Of a DNA stretch of 64,000 bases, positions 52,718 through 63,356 are shown one piece after another (position 1 is the first letter of the stretch; every line of letters begins with the position of its first letter). The stretch is from Saccharothrix sp. NRRL B-16314 (GTDB lineage: Bacteria > Actinomycetota > Actinomycetes > Mycobacteriales > Pseudonocardiaceae). The notes beneath the pieces are model-generated. The model saw only the letters and a list, made by a program, of their open reading frames with translations. It was not told the origin of the DNA and searched no databases. Location: positions 1-64,000 of the forward strand of contig NZ_JNXC01000007.1 of NCBI RefSeq assembly GCF_000716595.1. The letters are read 5' to 3'. The position numbers and the translations under genes are program-made.

Positions 52718-52744
52718 GCAGCGCGAGAGTACGAGAGCGCGAAA

Positions 52745-52790
52745 GCACGATCAAGGGCCGTCCTCGACCGAGGGCGGCCCTTGATCGTGC
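52745..52790. terminator. Strong hairpin terminator
   Basis: Sixteen-base arms at 52745-52760 and 52775-52790 are perfectly complementary, and the 14-base loop extends the stem by one G-T wobble and five more pairs (CCTCG/CGAGG). The continuous stem of about 22 pairs follows the small antitoxin-like gene and faces the convergent gene at 52872, so it probably acts on both. Confidence 0.85.
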
Positions 52791-52871
52791 CGTGCGTTGG
52801 TCTGCGCGGTCCCGGCGCGTTGTTCTGCGAGATCCCGGCGAACTGCGATGTCCCCGCGAGCTATGACGTCC

Positions 52872-53108
52872 CTACGAGGTCTTGGCGAGTCGCGATGCGA
52901 GCAGCTGCTTGCCCTGCTCGGCGCCCTTGCGGCTCTCACCCTGGGCGCGGCGGAAGAACTCGGCCAGCTCGCGGTCGCCCGCGCGTTCGGCGTCGGCGAC
53001 GTAGGTCTCCAGCCGCAGGGCGTTGCTCAGGCACGCCTCTACGAACCAGATGATGTTGTAGTCCTTGTCCTGGGTGCCGGTCACCTGACCGGTTTCGGTC
53101 GTGGACAC
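52872..53108 (-). CDS. Small conserved actinobacterial hypothetical protein
   Basis: This 78-residue protein (MSTTETGQVTGTQDKDYNIIWFVEACLSNALRLETYVADAERAGDRELAEFFRRAQGESRKGAEQGKQLL in outline) consists of two amphipathic helices. GAGGAGTTCAC stands just before GTG 53108, a strong translation start. Comparable short proteins occur next to stress genes in many actinobacteria; their role is not known. It converges with the antitoxin-like gene at the hairpin terminator. Confidence 0.65.
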   Translation of the reverse strand: MSTTETGQVTGTQDKDYNIIWFVEACLSNALRLETYVADAERAGDRELAEFFRRAQGESRKGAEQGKQLLASRLAKTS

Positions 53109-53218
53109 GTGAACTCCTCACTGGTCGGACAACCAGGGGATACCCGTTTCCGGGGCCTTGAACGCCGCGTACGGGTGATAGTGGCCAGGTGGCCACGTTG
53201 TCAGGTGCTCTCGGGTGA

Positions 53219-53605
53219 TCAGGCGGCGAGCTCGGCCCAGACGACCTTGCCGTCGGACGTCGGCTCGGAGCCCCACGAGCGGCTCAGCGCGGCCACGATG
53301 ATCAGTCCTCGGCCGCGGGCGGAGTCGACCTGCACCGGTCTCTGCTGGGGCGGCGCGGACGAGCGGTCGGCCACCTCGATCCGCACGCCGGACTCCGTGC
53401 GGATCACCGTCAGCCCCACCGGGCCGGCCGCGTGGTCCACCGCGTTGGACACCAGTTCTGTCACCACCAGGGCGGCGTCGTCCGCGACGTCTGCCGACAA
53501 ACCCCAGGCTGACGCCGCGTCACCCACCACCCGCCTGGCACGCGCCGATGAGCCCGCCGAAGCGGGCAGCGTCACGGCCACCGGCGCCGCTGGCTCGTTG
53601 CGCAC
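53219..53605 (-). CDS. HATPase_c-type anti-sigma regulatory factor (RsbW-like)
   Basis: This 128-residue GHKL ATPase-fold protein has the N box in VVTELVSNAVDHAAGPVG, the G1 box in IEVADRSSAPPQQRP and the later GRGLIIVAALSRSWGS. It corresponds to the anti-sigma kinase class that phosphorylates STAS antagonists and holds sigma factors. GTG 53605 follows GGGGAG at good spacing; an upstream frame to 53647 is less supported. It lies across a 214-base gap from the divergent STAS gene. No sigma gene is in view. Confidence 0.88.
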   Translation of the reverse strand: MRNEPAAPVAVTLPASAGSSARARRVVGDAASAWGLSADVADDAALVVTELVSNAVDHAAGPVGLTVIRTESGVRIEVADRSSAPPQQRPVQVDSARGRGLIIVAALSRSWGSEPTSDGKVVWAELAA

Positions 53606-53819
53606 ATCCGCTCCCCGTTGATCGGCCGTTACCGCATCGTCGCACATCCTCCGTTCGCGGTACCGACTGGTCGCGCCGACCGGCGTCGTGGCAGCGACGG
53701 GCGGCGGTGCGGTGACCGGTGCGACTGCGGGTCACATGGGCGGTGTGGTGCGTCCGGTGGCGGCGTGGCGGGCATGGGGTGGCGGCATGAGGTGCACCGG
53801 GTAGCTAGGCTCGGGCACC

Positions 53820-54152
53820 ATGGAGTTGCAGGTGCGCAGTGAGGTGCGGGGCGACTGGACGGTTGTCGCGGTGTCGGGAGAACTCGACGCGGACACCGTC
53901 CCCGTGCTGTCCGACCGCCTCGAAGCGAGCACGGGCGCCCGGATGGTGGTGGACCTGAGCGGCGTGCCGTTCATGGACACCACCGGTCTCTCCCTGATGC
54001 TCGACTGGCACCGGCGCCTGGACGGCGTGGACGGCGAGTTCAGAATGGCGTGCCTGCAACCGGCGGTGCACAAGCTGTTCCGGCTGACCGAGTTGACCGA
54101 GGTCATGCACATCCACGCGACTGTCGAGTCGGCCACCGCGACCGCTTCGTGA
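53820..54152 (+). CDS. STAS-domain anti-sigma factor antagonist
   Basis: This 110-residue single-domain protein has the beta-alpha STAS pattern VVAVSGELDADTVPVLSDRLEAS and the switch segment VDLSGVPFMDTTGLSLML. In typical antagonists the phospho-acceptor is Ser or Thr in DSSGL; here it is Thr in DTTGL. It would be phosphorylated by a GHKL kinase and dephosphorylated by a SpoIIE-type phosphatase, both present in this module. Its stop overlaps the start of the APH-like gene, a sign of translational coupling. Confidence 0.9.
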   Translation: MELQVRSEVRGDWTVVAVSGELDADTVPVLSDRLEASTGARMVVDLSGVPFMDTTGLSLMLDWHRRLDGVDGEFRMACLQPAVHKLFRLTELTEVMHIHATVESATATAS

Positions 54153-55021
54153 TCCCGGAGAGCTTCCGGAACGCGCCGCTACCCCGTGACCGGGCTTGGT
54201 TGGCCGCGCTCCCGGCGGCGATCGAGGAGCGCTTGGCGGTGTGGGACCTGCGCTTGGACGGCCCCGTGACGCACGGTTCGCACGCGTTGGTGATTCCTGT
54301 CACACAAAGCGGCACGCCGTTGGTGCTGCGGATGAACGCGCCCAGCGAGGACGTCGCGGCGCACGTCGAGGCGTTGCGGTTCTGGCGGGGGCGGGGAACG
54401 GTGCTCCTGGTGGACGCCGAGCCGTCGGCCGGCGCGATGCTGCTCGAACGCCTCGACATGCGCCGCAGTGCGCTGGATCTGCCGTCGGACGAGGCGATGG
54501 CGGTGCTGGGCGTGATGGCTCGGCGACTTGCTGTGCCCGCCCCCGCGACCGTGCGGTCGACTGCCGACCTGGCGCGGGTGCGGTCGGCCGGGTTGGAGGC
54601 GGAGTGGGAACGGCAGGGGAGACCGTTCGACGTGGCGTTCCTGCGGGAGGGCGAGAAGGCCGCCGGCGCACTGGTTCGCACGTCGTCACACCTCGCGGTG
54701 AACGGCGATTCGCACTCGGCGCAGGTGCTGGCGGGCGGCCGTGAACCGTGGCTCACCGTCGACCCGATCCTGCTGCGCGGCGACATCGCTTACGACTTCG
54801 CCCGCGTGCTGTGGACCAGGCTCGACGACATGCCCGACCGTGCCGCGATCCTCGACCACCTGACCGTCCTGGCGGACGCGGCGTCCCTGGACCGCGACCA
54901 CGTCCGCGACTCGGTCGTCTTCCGCGCCGTCGACTACTGGCTGTGGGGCCTGGCGGCCGGCCTCACCGAGGACCCGCTGCGCTGCCACCGCCTCACCACC
55001 GCCCTAACCCACCCCGCGTGA
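54149..55021 (+). CDS. Streptomycin 6-kinase/APH(6)-like phosphotransferase with divergent active site
   Basis: This 290-residue protein matches the aminoglycoside 6-phosphotransferase family: start MIPESFRNAPLPRDRAWLAALPAAIEERLAVWDLRLDGP, LVLRMNAPSEDVAAHVEALRFWRGRGTVLLVD, and the C-lobe LTVDPILLRGDIAYDFARVLW. The catalytic loop is NGDSHSAQVL instead of HGDLHPGN. The catalytic Asp is kept, but His becomes Asn and the magnesium-binding Asn is replaced, so activity on drugs is uncertain. It starts at GTG 54149 inside the STAS stop. Its stop TGA (55019-55021) is part of a repeat unit. Confidence 0.82.
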   Translation: MIPESFRNAPLPRDRAWLAALPAAIEERLAVWDLRLDGPVTHGSHALVIPVTQSGTPLVLRMNAPSEDVAAHVEALRFWRGRGTVLLVDAEPSAGAMLLERLDMRRSALDLPSDEAMAVLGVMARRLAVPAPATVRSTADLARVRSAGLEAEWERQGRPFDVAFLREGEKAAGALVRTSSHLAVNGDSHSAQVLAGGREPWLTVDPILLRGDIAYDFARVLWTRLDDMPDRAAILDHLTVLADAASLDRDHVRDSVVFRAVDYWLWGLAAGLTEDPLRCHRLTTALTHPA

Positions 55022-55218
55022 GTCCTACGTTCACGTCCCGTGAGTCCTACGTTCAGAACCCCCGTGTCCTACGTTCGGAACCCCCGAGTTCAACGCTCAG
55101 AACGGGCGAGGTTCTGCTGCGCTCACCGGCAGCCTTGTTCTGAGCGTTGAACTCGGGGTACGCGAACGTAGGACTCACGCGTTCTGAACGTAGGACTCAC
55201 GCGTTCTGAACGTAGGAC

Positions 55219-55222
<4 letters not shown>
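55018..55222. repeat. Inverted array of 22-base GTGAGTCCTACGTTC units between convergent genes
   Basis: Four units run forward at 55018, 55040, 55064 (shortened) and 55086 (variant GAGTTCAACGCTC). Four run in reverse at 55142 (same variant), 55164, 55186 and 55208. Most spacings are exactly 22 bases. The two halves can pair into a large hairpin with a loop of about 40 bases. The first and last units supply the TGA stop codons of the flanking genes. Termination in both directions is the likely role. Confidence 0.85.
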
Positions 55223-58278
<3,056 letters not shown>

Positions 58279-59123
58279 GAAGTTGACGGAGTCGGTGAGG
58301 TCTCGCCAGGTTCCGGCGACGCCGGGTACTTGGGCTTGGCGCGACCGCGGTGGTGACCTGGGCGATGTTGCGGACCTGGGAGGTGAGGTTGCCGGCCATG
58401 AAGTTGACGGAGTCGGTGAGGTCTCGCCAGGTTCCGGCGACGCCGGGTACTTGGGCTTGGCTTGGCCGCCGAGTCGTCCGTCTGTGCCGACCTCGCGCGC
58501 GACGCGGGTGACCTCTCGCGGACCTGCTTGGTCAGGTTGTCGGACATGAAGTTGACCGAGTCGGTCAGGTCCTTCCAGGTGCCCGCCACCCCTGGCACGA
58601 CCGCCACCCCGCCCAGTCGGCCGTCCGTGCCGATCTCCCTCGCCACCCGGGTGACCTCGCCCGCGAACGTCCGCAGCGTCGCCGTCATCGAGTTGAAGCT
58701 CTCCACCAGCGCGGCCACGTCACCGCGCGCGTCGACCACCATCTCCTGCGACAGGTCGCCCTCGGCCACCGCGGCGAGCACGCGGCTCAGCTCGGCGGTC
58801 GGCCGGGTCAGGTCGTCGATCAGGCCGTTCACCGCGTCTGCGGCGGTCGCCCAGCCACCGGTGGCGGTGCTCGGTGTCAGCCGCTCGCCGAGCCTGCCCT
58901 CCTGGCCGACCGACTGGCGCACCTGCACCAATTCGCCGACCAGCCACTGGTTGCGCTCCGCGATCTCGTTGAAGACCTCGGCGATCTCGGCGGTCACCCC
59001 ATCCCGGTGTCCGGCCCTCTTGGGCACGACGAGACGCCGGCGGAAGTTGCCGTCCTTCATCTCGCGCATGGCGGTCAGCAGTCGGGCCAGGGTCACGTCC
59101 GTGTCGTCCTGGGCGGTCGTCAC
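58279..59123 (-). pseudogene. 5' part of the HAMP-array hybrid kinase, out of frame with the rest
   Basis: The N-terminal part starts at GTG 59123 (GGAGG 5 bases before) and reads MTTAQDDTDVTLARLLTAMREMKDGNFRRRLVVP, then a HAMP unit ([38 protein letters not shown]) through [18 protein letters not shown] near 58523. After that all frames break. Other frames of 58175-58520 show pieces of HAMP units ([38 protein letters not shown]). Together with the 3' frame this was one gene of about 1.3-1.5 kb codons in length before loss of repeat material. It may be intact in the real genome. Confidence 0.7.
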
Positions 59124-59218
59124 ACGAGCCTCCGATGTCAGCGGAACTGCGCCAAGCCTGCCACTGTTGGTGTCAACTTGTCCGATAGGTTGGGTCGACC
59201 CGACACACAGGAGCCGTG

Positions 59219-60616
59219 ATGGCCCAGGGCTACCGGCAAGGCGCCGACACGGGCCTCGACCTCGACGCGTGGCGTCGTGTGGTCGATGGCTTCCACGAGG
59301 CCGTCGTCGTGCTGGACCCCGAAGGCGTCGTCAGGCTGGTCAACCCTCTCGCAGCCGTGCTGATCCCCGACGCGCGGCCCGGTTCGACGCTGTCGGAGGC
59401 GATCGACGGCGGCCGTCACCAGGACCTGGGCGGCGGGTGGAGCGCCTGGTACCGGGGCGTGGACGACTACCTGGAGGAGGCCGCGCGGCGGCTGTCGTCG
59501 CTCACGGAACGTGCCGAGGCGTTGCGCACCGTGGTCGAGCTGGCTCCCGCGAAGCACAGCGTCGTGGTGCTGCCGGGGGCCCGCGGACGCCTGGAGTGGT
59601 GGCGCCGAACCCCGGCCGGTGACGTGGCCGTCGCCCGCACCACCCGGCAGGTCGCGGGCACCGTGGGCGGCTTCACCGACGTGCTGGACCGGGTGGTCGA
59701 GCACGCGGAGCTCACCGACCTGGGTGAGGGCCCGTGGGGCACCTCCGGGACCGGCCTGGCCGTGCCGCTGACCGAGGGCGGCGCGCTGGTGTGCTTCGAC
59801 GGGACCTGGAACGTCGACCTGCTGAAACGTTTCGCCGCACGGGCCGCGGCGGCGATGGAGGCGAGCGACCGGCTCATCGAGCAGGAGCGGACGGTGGAGG
59901 CGCTGCGGGCCAACCTGCTGCCCACCACGCTCCCGGACGTGCCGGGTGTCCTCCTGGCCAGGGTGTACGAGCCCGCGCACCGGCGGGTGCTGATCGGCGG
60001 CGACTTCTACGACGTCCACCCGCGCGAGGACGGCAGCGCGGCGTTCGTGCTCGGTGACGTGGCGGGCAACGGGCTGGAGGCCGCCGTGCACAGCGGTCGG
60101 GTGCGGCAGAGCCTGCACACCCTGCTCGTGGTCGAGCAGCGGCCCGCGCACCTGTTGCACCTGCTCAACGCCGCTTTGCGGGCCGCGGGCAGCCGTCTGT
60201 TCACCACGCTGGTCGTGGGCACGATGATGCCGGTGCAGGCCGGCGGGCTGCGCCTGACCCTCGCCGCCGGCGGCCACCCCGCGCCCCTCGTGCTGCGCTC
60301 GGACGGGCGGGTGGACGAGGTGGCGGTGCACGGCGGGATCGTCGGCGTGCTGGCCGAGGTGCGGTTCAACCAGACGACGGTGACGCTCGCGCCGGGGGAG
60401 ACGTTGCTGCTGTACAGCGACGGGTTGACCGAGGCGCGCAAGCACGGCGACCGTGAGCAGCTGTTCGGGGACGTGCGGCTGAAGGCGGCGCTGGCCCAGT
60501 GCGTCGGGGTGCCCGCGGAGGCGGTGGCCCAGCACCTCCGGAAGGTGGCGTTCGACTGGCTCGGCGAGACCGAGCACGACGACTTGACCCTGTTGGTGCT
60601 GCAGGCGGAGCCCTAG
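59219..60616 (+). CDS. SpoIIE-type PP2C phosphatase with PAS/GAF-like sensor
   Basis: This 465-residue protein has a PAS-like N-terminal domain (FHEAVVVLDPEGVVRLVNPLAAVLIP), a GAF-like middle region (VVLPGARGRLEWWRRTPAG and the stretch before RFAARAAAAMEASDRL) and a PP2C_SIGMA catalytic domain from about residue 230: LLARVYEPAHRRVLIGGDFYDV, LGDVAGNGLEAAVHSGRVRQ, TLAAGGHPAPLVL, LLLYSDGLTEAR and EHDDLTLLVL, with the metal-binding Asp residues. It removes phosphate from STAS antagonists in partner-switching systems. It is divergent from the hybrid kinase; AGGAG precedes ATG 59219. Confidence 0.9.
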   Translation: MAQGYRQGADTGLDLDAWRRVVDGFHEAVVVLDPEGVVRLVNPLAAVLIPDARPGSTLSEAIDGGRHQDLGGGWSAWYRGVDDYLEEAARRLSSLTERAEALRTVVELAPAKHSVVVLPGARGRLEWWRRTPAGDVAVARTTRQVAGTVGGFTDVLDRVVEHAELTDLGEGPWGTSGTGLAVPLTEGGALVCFDGTWNVDLLKRFAARAAAAMEASDRLIEQERTVEALRANLLPTTLPDVPGVLLARVYEPAHRRVLIGGDFYDVHPREDGSAAFVLGDVAGNGLEAAVHSGRVRQSLHTLLVVEQRPAHLLHLLNAALRAAGSRLFTTLVVGTMMPVQAGGLRLTLAAGGHPAPLVLRSDGRVDEVAVHGGIVGVLAEVRFNQTTVTLAPGETLLLYSDGLTEARKHGDREQLFGDVRLKAALAQCVGVPAEAVAQHLRKVAFDWLGETEHDDLTLLVLQAEP

Positions 60617-60661
60617 CGCGCTCGGTGATCTTCGGTGTGGCCGGACACTACTGTTCGGGCC

Positions 60662-61237
60662 ATGGCGAGAGGACGGGTCACCCGCGAGGACTGGACGATG
60701 GCGGCGCTGCGCGCGCTGGCCAGGGGCGGGGTTGCGGCGGTGTCCGTCGACGCGCTCGCCGGTGAGCTGGACATCACGCGGGGCAGCTTCTACTGGCACT
60801 TCAAGGACCGCGAGGCGTTGCTCGTGGCCGCGGTCGAGTTCTGGGAACAGCGGGCCACGGCCGATCTGATCGCTCGGCTGGAGTCCATCGACGACCCCCG
60901 CGAGAAGCTTCGCGAGGGGTTCGGGGTGGCGCTCGGCGCGGAGGTCATCCCCGGGCTGGAGCCGGCGCTCGTGGCGCACGCGGACCACCCGGCGGTCGCT
61001 CCCGTGCTGACCAGGGTGATCGAGCGTCGGATCTCGTTCCTCGCCGGTCTTTACGTCGAGACCGGCCTGACCGCGGCGGTGGCGCGCAGGCAGGCGGTCG
61101 TCGCGTACGCGGCGTATCTCGGGTGGGCCGACCTGCGGCGCGCGGCGGCCGGGGTGGTGCCCGAGGTGGCGGCGGAGGGCACGCGCGGACGTGCGGCGTT
61201 GAAGCACCTCATCGACCAGTTGACCGACGTCCGGTAG
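60662..61237 (+). CDS. TetR-family regulator
   Basis: This 191-residue protein has the helix-turn-helix REDWTMAALRALARGGVAAVSVDALAGELDITRGSFYWHFKDREALL (about residues 6-52) and a C-terminal domain ending HLIDQLTDVR. It resembles the TetR proteins that regulate membrane transporters and lipid genes. The ATG at 60662 is the natural start; an ATG at 60635 is in frame but adds residues without family support. Two matching operator boxes lie 20 bases after its stop, before the next gene, so it probably controls that gene. Confidence 0.88.
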   Translation: MARGRVTREDWTMAALRALARGGVAAVSVDALAGELDITRGSFYWHFKDREALLVAAVEFWEQRATADLIARLESIDDPREKLREGFGVALGAEVIPGLEPALVAHADHPAVAPVLTRVIERRISFLAGLYVETGLTAAVARRQAVVAYAAYLGWADLRRAAAGVVPEVAAEGTRGRAALKHLIDQLTDVR

Positions 61238-61256
61238 GCCCGGTCGTGGCACGTGC

Positions 61257-61296
61257 CATACACGACTGTATGGTCCGGAACATACAGTCGTGTATG
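61257..61296. promoter_or_regulatory. Double TetR operator (CATACA-N4-TGTATG, twice)
   Basis: Two boxes, 61257-61272 and 61281-61296, each have CATACA and TGTATG halves around 4 bases, and the two boxes are exact inverted copies of each other with an 8-base centre. The site lies 18 bases before the ATG of the membrane-protein gene, overlapping its leader. The adjacent TetR protein is the likely binder. Confidence 0.75.
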
Positions 61297-61313
61297 GATG
61301 AGGGGGTCTGGCG

Positions 61314-61757
61314 ATGGCTGGTCGGGCGTTGGCGCTGTTCCGGGTCGGTGCGTGGGCTTGGATCGTCACCGGGGCGGGCCACCTGATGATCGCGGTGGGG
61401 ATGGCGTTGCGCCCCGAAGACCCCGCGGCGGCACGTGCGCTGGCGGCGATGCGGGAGTACGGCGTGGAGATCGCCGGTGTCCGGCGGAGCCTGCGCGACA
61501 TCAACCTCGGCATGTCGCTCGCCATGGCGGCCGGGATGATCTTCGCCGGGTTGGTGTGCCTGCTCGTGGCGCGGTCCGCTCCGGGGCTGGTGGCCCGGCC
61601 GTTGGTCGGTCTCGCGCTGGCCGGCTCGCTGGTGATGCTGGGCCTGTCGGTGTGGCTGATGCCGACACCGCCGATCGTCCTCTTCACGGTGGCCGGCGTC
61701 GCGTTCGGTTGGGCGCTCGCCGTGGTCCGCCCGGCGCCCGCCGCCCAGACCGCCTGA
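61314..61757 (+). CDS. Four-helix membrane protein
   Basis: This 147-residue protein has four hydrophobic helices (about 8-30, 66-89, 95-118 and 120-139) and a conserved-looking N-terminal segment RVGAWAWIVTGAGHLMIAVGMALRPEDPAAARALAAMREYGVEIAGVRRSLRDINLGMS (core AWIVTGAGHL). Small proteins of this kind are regulated by TetR proteins in actinobacteria. GAGGGGGTCTGGCG precedes ATG 61314. The function is unknown. The double operator suggests tight control. Confidence 0.75.
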   Translation: MAGRALALFRVGAWAWIVTGAGHLMIAVGMALRPEDPAAARALAAMREYGVEIAGVRRSLRDINLGMSLAMAAGMIFAGLVCLLVARSAPGLVARPLVGLALAGSLVMLGLSVWLMPTPPIVLFTVAGVAFGWALAVVRPAPAAQTA

Positions 61758-61760
61758 GCA

Positions 61761-62636
61761 CTATGCGAATGCCCGTCGGCAGTGGTTCAGCAGCTCACGG
61801 GTCGCGGGGCTGTGCGGACCGCGCCAGACCAGGGCGAGCAACGCGGGTGTCGTGACGTCGGTGATGGTCAGGGCGACGAGCCGGTCGCGGTGGTGCGCGG
61901 CCATCGAGTCGCTGAGGATCGCGACGCCCAGGCCGCGGGCGGCGAGGTCGGCGATGGCGTCCGCGGCTCCGGCCTGGAGCGCGATCGACGGGTGCAGGCC
62001 CTGGGCCGCGCACGCCTGGTCGAACACCGTGCGCACACCGGTACCGGCCGGCATGCACACGATCGGGTGGGAAACCAGGTCCCCCAACGTGATCCGTCGC
62101 GATGCCGCCAACGGGTGGCCGGTCGGGACCGCCGCGACCAGCCGTTCGCTGATGATCGTCAGCGCGTCCAGTCCTTCCGGGATCGCGCCCGCGACCCCGA
62201 CGAGGGCCAGGTCGACGGTTCCGCCGCGCACCGCGTGGACGAGCTGGTCGGAGTTGTCCTCCAGCAGCGAGATCTCCACGCCGGGGTGCGCCCGGTGGAA
62301 CGCGGCGAGGGCGTCGAACAGGGGCGTGACGGTGCAGCCCACGACCATCCCGACGGTGAGCCTGCCGCGGATCAGGTCGGCCACCTCGCCGACCGCCTGG
62401 CCGACCGCTTCGGCGGCGGCCAGCGCGGCACGGGCGTGGTCGAGCGCCGCCTTGCCCGCGACGGTGAGGGTGACGACGCGAGCCGACCGGTCGAACAGGT
62501 CGGCGCCCAGCTCGCGCTCCAGCTGGCGGATCTGGGCGCTGACACCGGATTGGCTGATGTGCACCCGCTCGGCGGCCCGGGTGAAGTTCCGCTCCTCGGC
62601 GACCGCGACGAAGTACTCCAGCTGCCTCAGTTCCAT
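61761..62636 (-). CDS. LysR-family regulator
   Basis: This 291-residue protein has the N-terminal winged helix MELRQLEYFVAVAEERNFTRAAERVHISQSGVSAQIRQLERELGADLFDRSARVVTLT and a periplasmic-binding-like effector domain (RLTVGMVVGCTVTPLFDALAAFHRAHPGVEISLLED, AVPTGHPLA, VCMPAGTGVRTVFDQ). ATG 62636 is preceded by a divergent promoter region with a partial palindrome; a longer frame to 62708 is rejected. It controls the adjacent NTF2-like gene by position, as is usual for LysR proteins. Confidence 0.93.
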   Translation of the reverse strand: MELRQLEYFVAVAEERNFTRAAERVHISQSGVSAQIRQLERELGADLFDRSARVVTLTVAGKAALDHARAALAAAEAVGQAVGEVADLIRGRLTVGMVVGCTVTPLFDALAAFHRAHPGVEISLLEDNSDQLVHAVRGGTVDLALVGVAGAIPEGLDALTIISERLVAAVPTGHPLAASRRITLGDLVSHPIVCMPAGTGVRTVFDQACAAQGLHPSIALQAGAADAIADLAARGLGVAILSDSMAAHHRDRLVALTITDVTTPALLALVWRGPHSPATRELLNHCRRAFA

Positions 62637-62659
62637 GACTGGCGATTCTAGTTCGCATG

Positions 62660-62677
62660 AGTTCAATCTGTTGGACT
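62660..62677. promoter_or_regulatory. Candidate LysR-binding palindrome
   Basis: AGTTCAA (62660-62666) and TTGGACT (62671-62677) form an imperfect inverted repeat (6 of 7 positions) in the 70-base gap between the LysR gene and the NTF2-like gene. LysR proteins usually bind such sites. The assignment is by position. Confidence 0.4.
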
Positions 62678-62706
62678 TCTGATCGGCCCGCCACCAGGCT
62701 GAACCC

Positions 62707-63102
62707 ATGTCGGAATACGAGAAGGCGATGCGGCCCGAAGACCTGACCCGTCTGTTCGTCGAGCGGTCGAACGCGGGGGACGCGGACGGAGTGGCGGCGC
62801 TGTACGAGGAGCATGCGGTGCTGGCCTACCCGCCGGGCAGTCGGACCGAGGGCAGGGAGGCGATCCGGGCGCTGTGGGCGGAGGTGCTCGCCCGCCGCCC
62901 CCACTTCGAGCCGGAACCACCGCTGCCCACGCTGATCAGCGGCGACATCGCCCTGACCGCGACGCCGCCGAAGGACGGGAGCGGCGCACGCGCGCAGGTC
63001 GTCCGGCGCCAGCCCGACGGGAGTTGGCTGCGGCTGCTCGACCAGCCCGAGTTCGCGCCCCCGGGCCGCGCCGGTGAGGGCGACCGGGATCGGGTCCGGT
63101 GA
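62707..63102 (+). CDS. NTF2-like (SnoaL-type) protein
   Basis: This 131-residue protein has the NTF2-fold pattern MRPEDLTRLFVERSNAGDADGVAALYEEHAVLAYPPGSRTEGREAIRALWAEVLARRPHFE, then LPTLISGDIALTA and VVRRQPDGSWLRLLDQPEF. Family members act as polyketide cyclases, ketosteroid isomerases or as inert binding domains, so a function cannot be given. It is divergent from LysR and is likely its target. Confidence 0.85.
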   Translation: MSEYEKAMRPEDLTRLFVERSNAGDADGVAALYEEHAVLAYPPGSRTEGREAIRALWAEVLARRPHFEPEPPLPTLISGDIALTATPPKDGSGARAQVVRRQPDGSWLRLLDQPEFAPPGRAGEGDRDRVR

Positions 63103-63356
63103 AGCCGCCCACCGGTGCAGGCGCACCGGCGTCTGCGTCGAGTGATCACCGATCCGACCGACGCGCGGTCCCGTGCCGGCGCATCTCGCGGACGCGCTGA
63201 CATAAGGCAATTCGTCCCGCGGGCACGTCCGGTTCAGAAGGTAGGGGTTCCCGGGCTTCCGGTGAGTGGAAGTTCCCGTTGACCCGCGTCGAACGCGCTC
63301 AATAGCGTTCGCCGCACCGGATCGCCGGTTCGGGCCGCGCACAACGGGAGGTCGGG

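Noticed and set aside
53648..53819. Spacer between the GHKL and STAS genes, examined for a stress sigma promoter
   Set aside because: No convincing SigB-like -35/-10 pair or palindrome was found.
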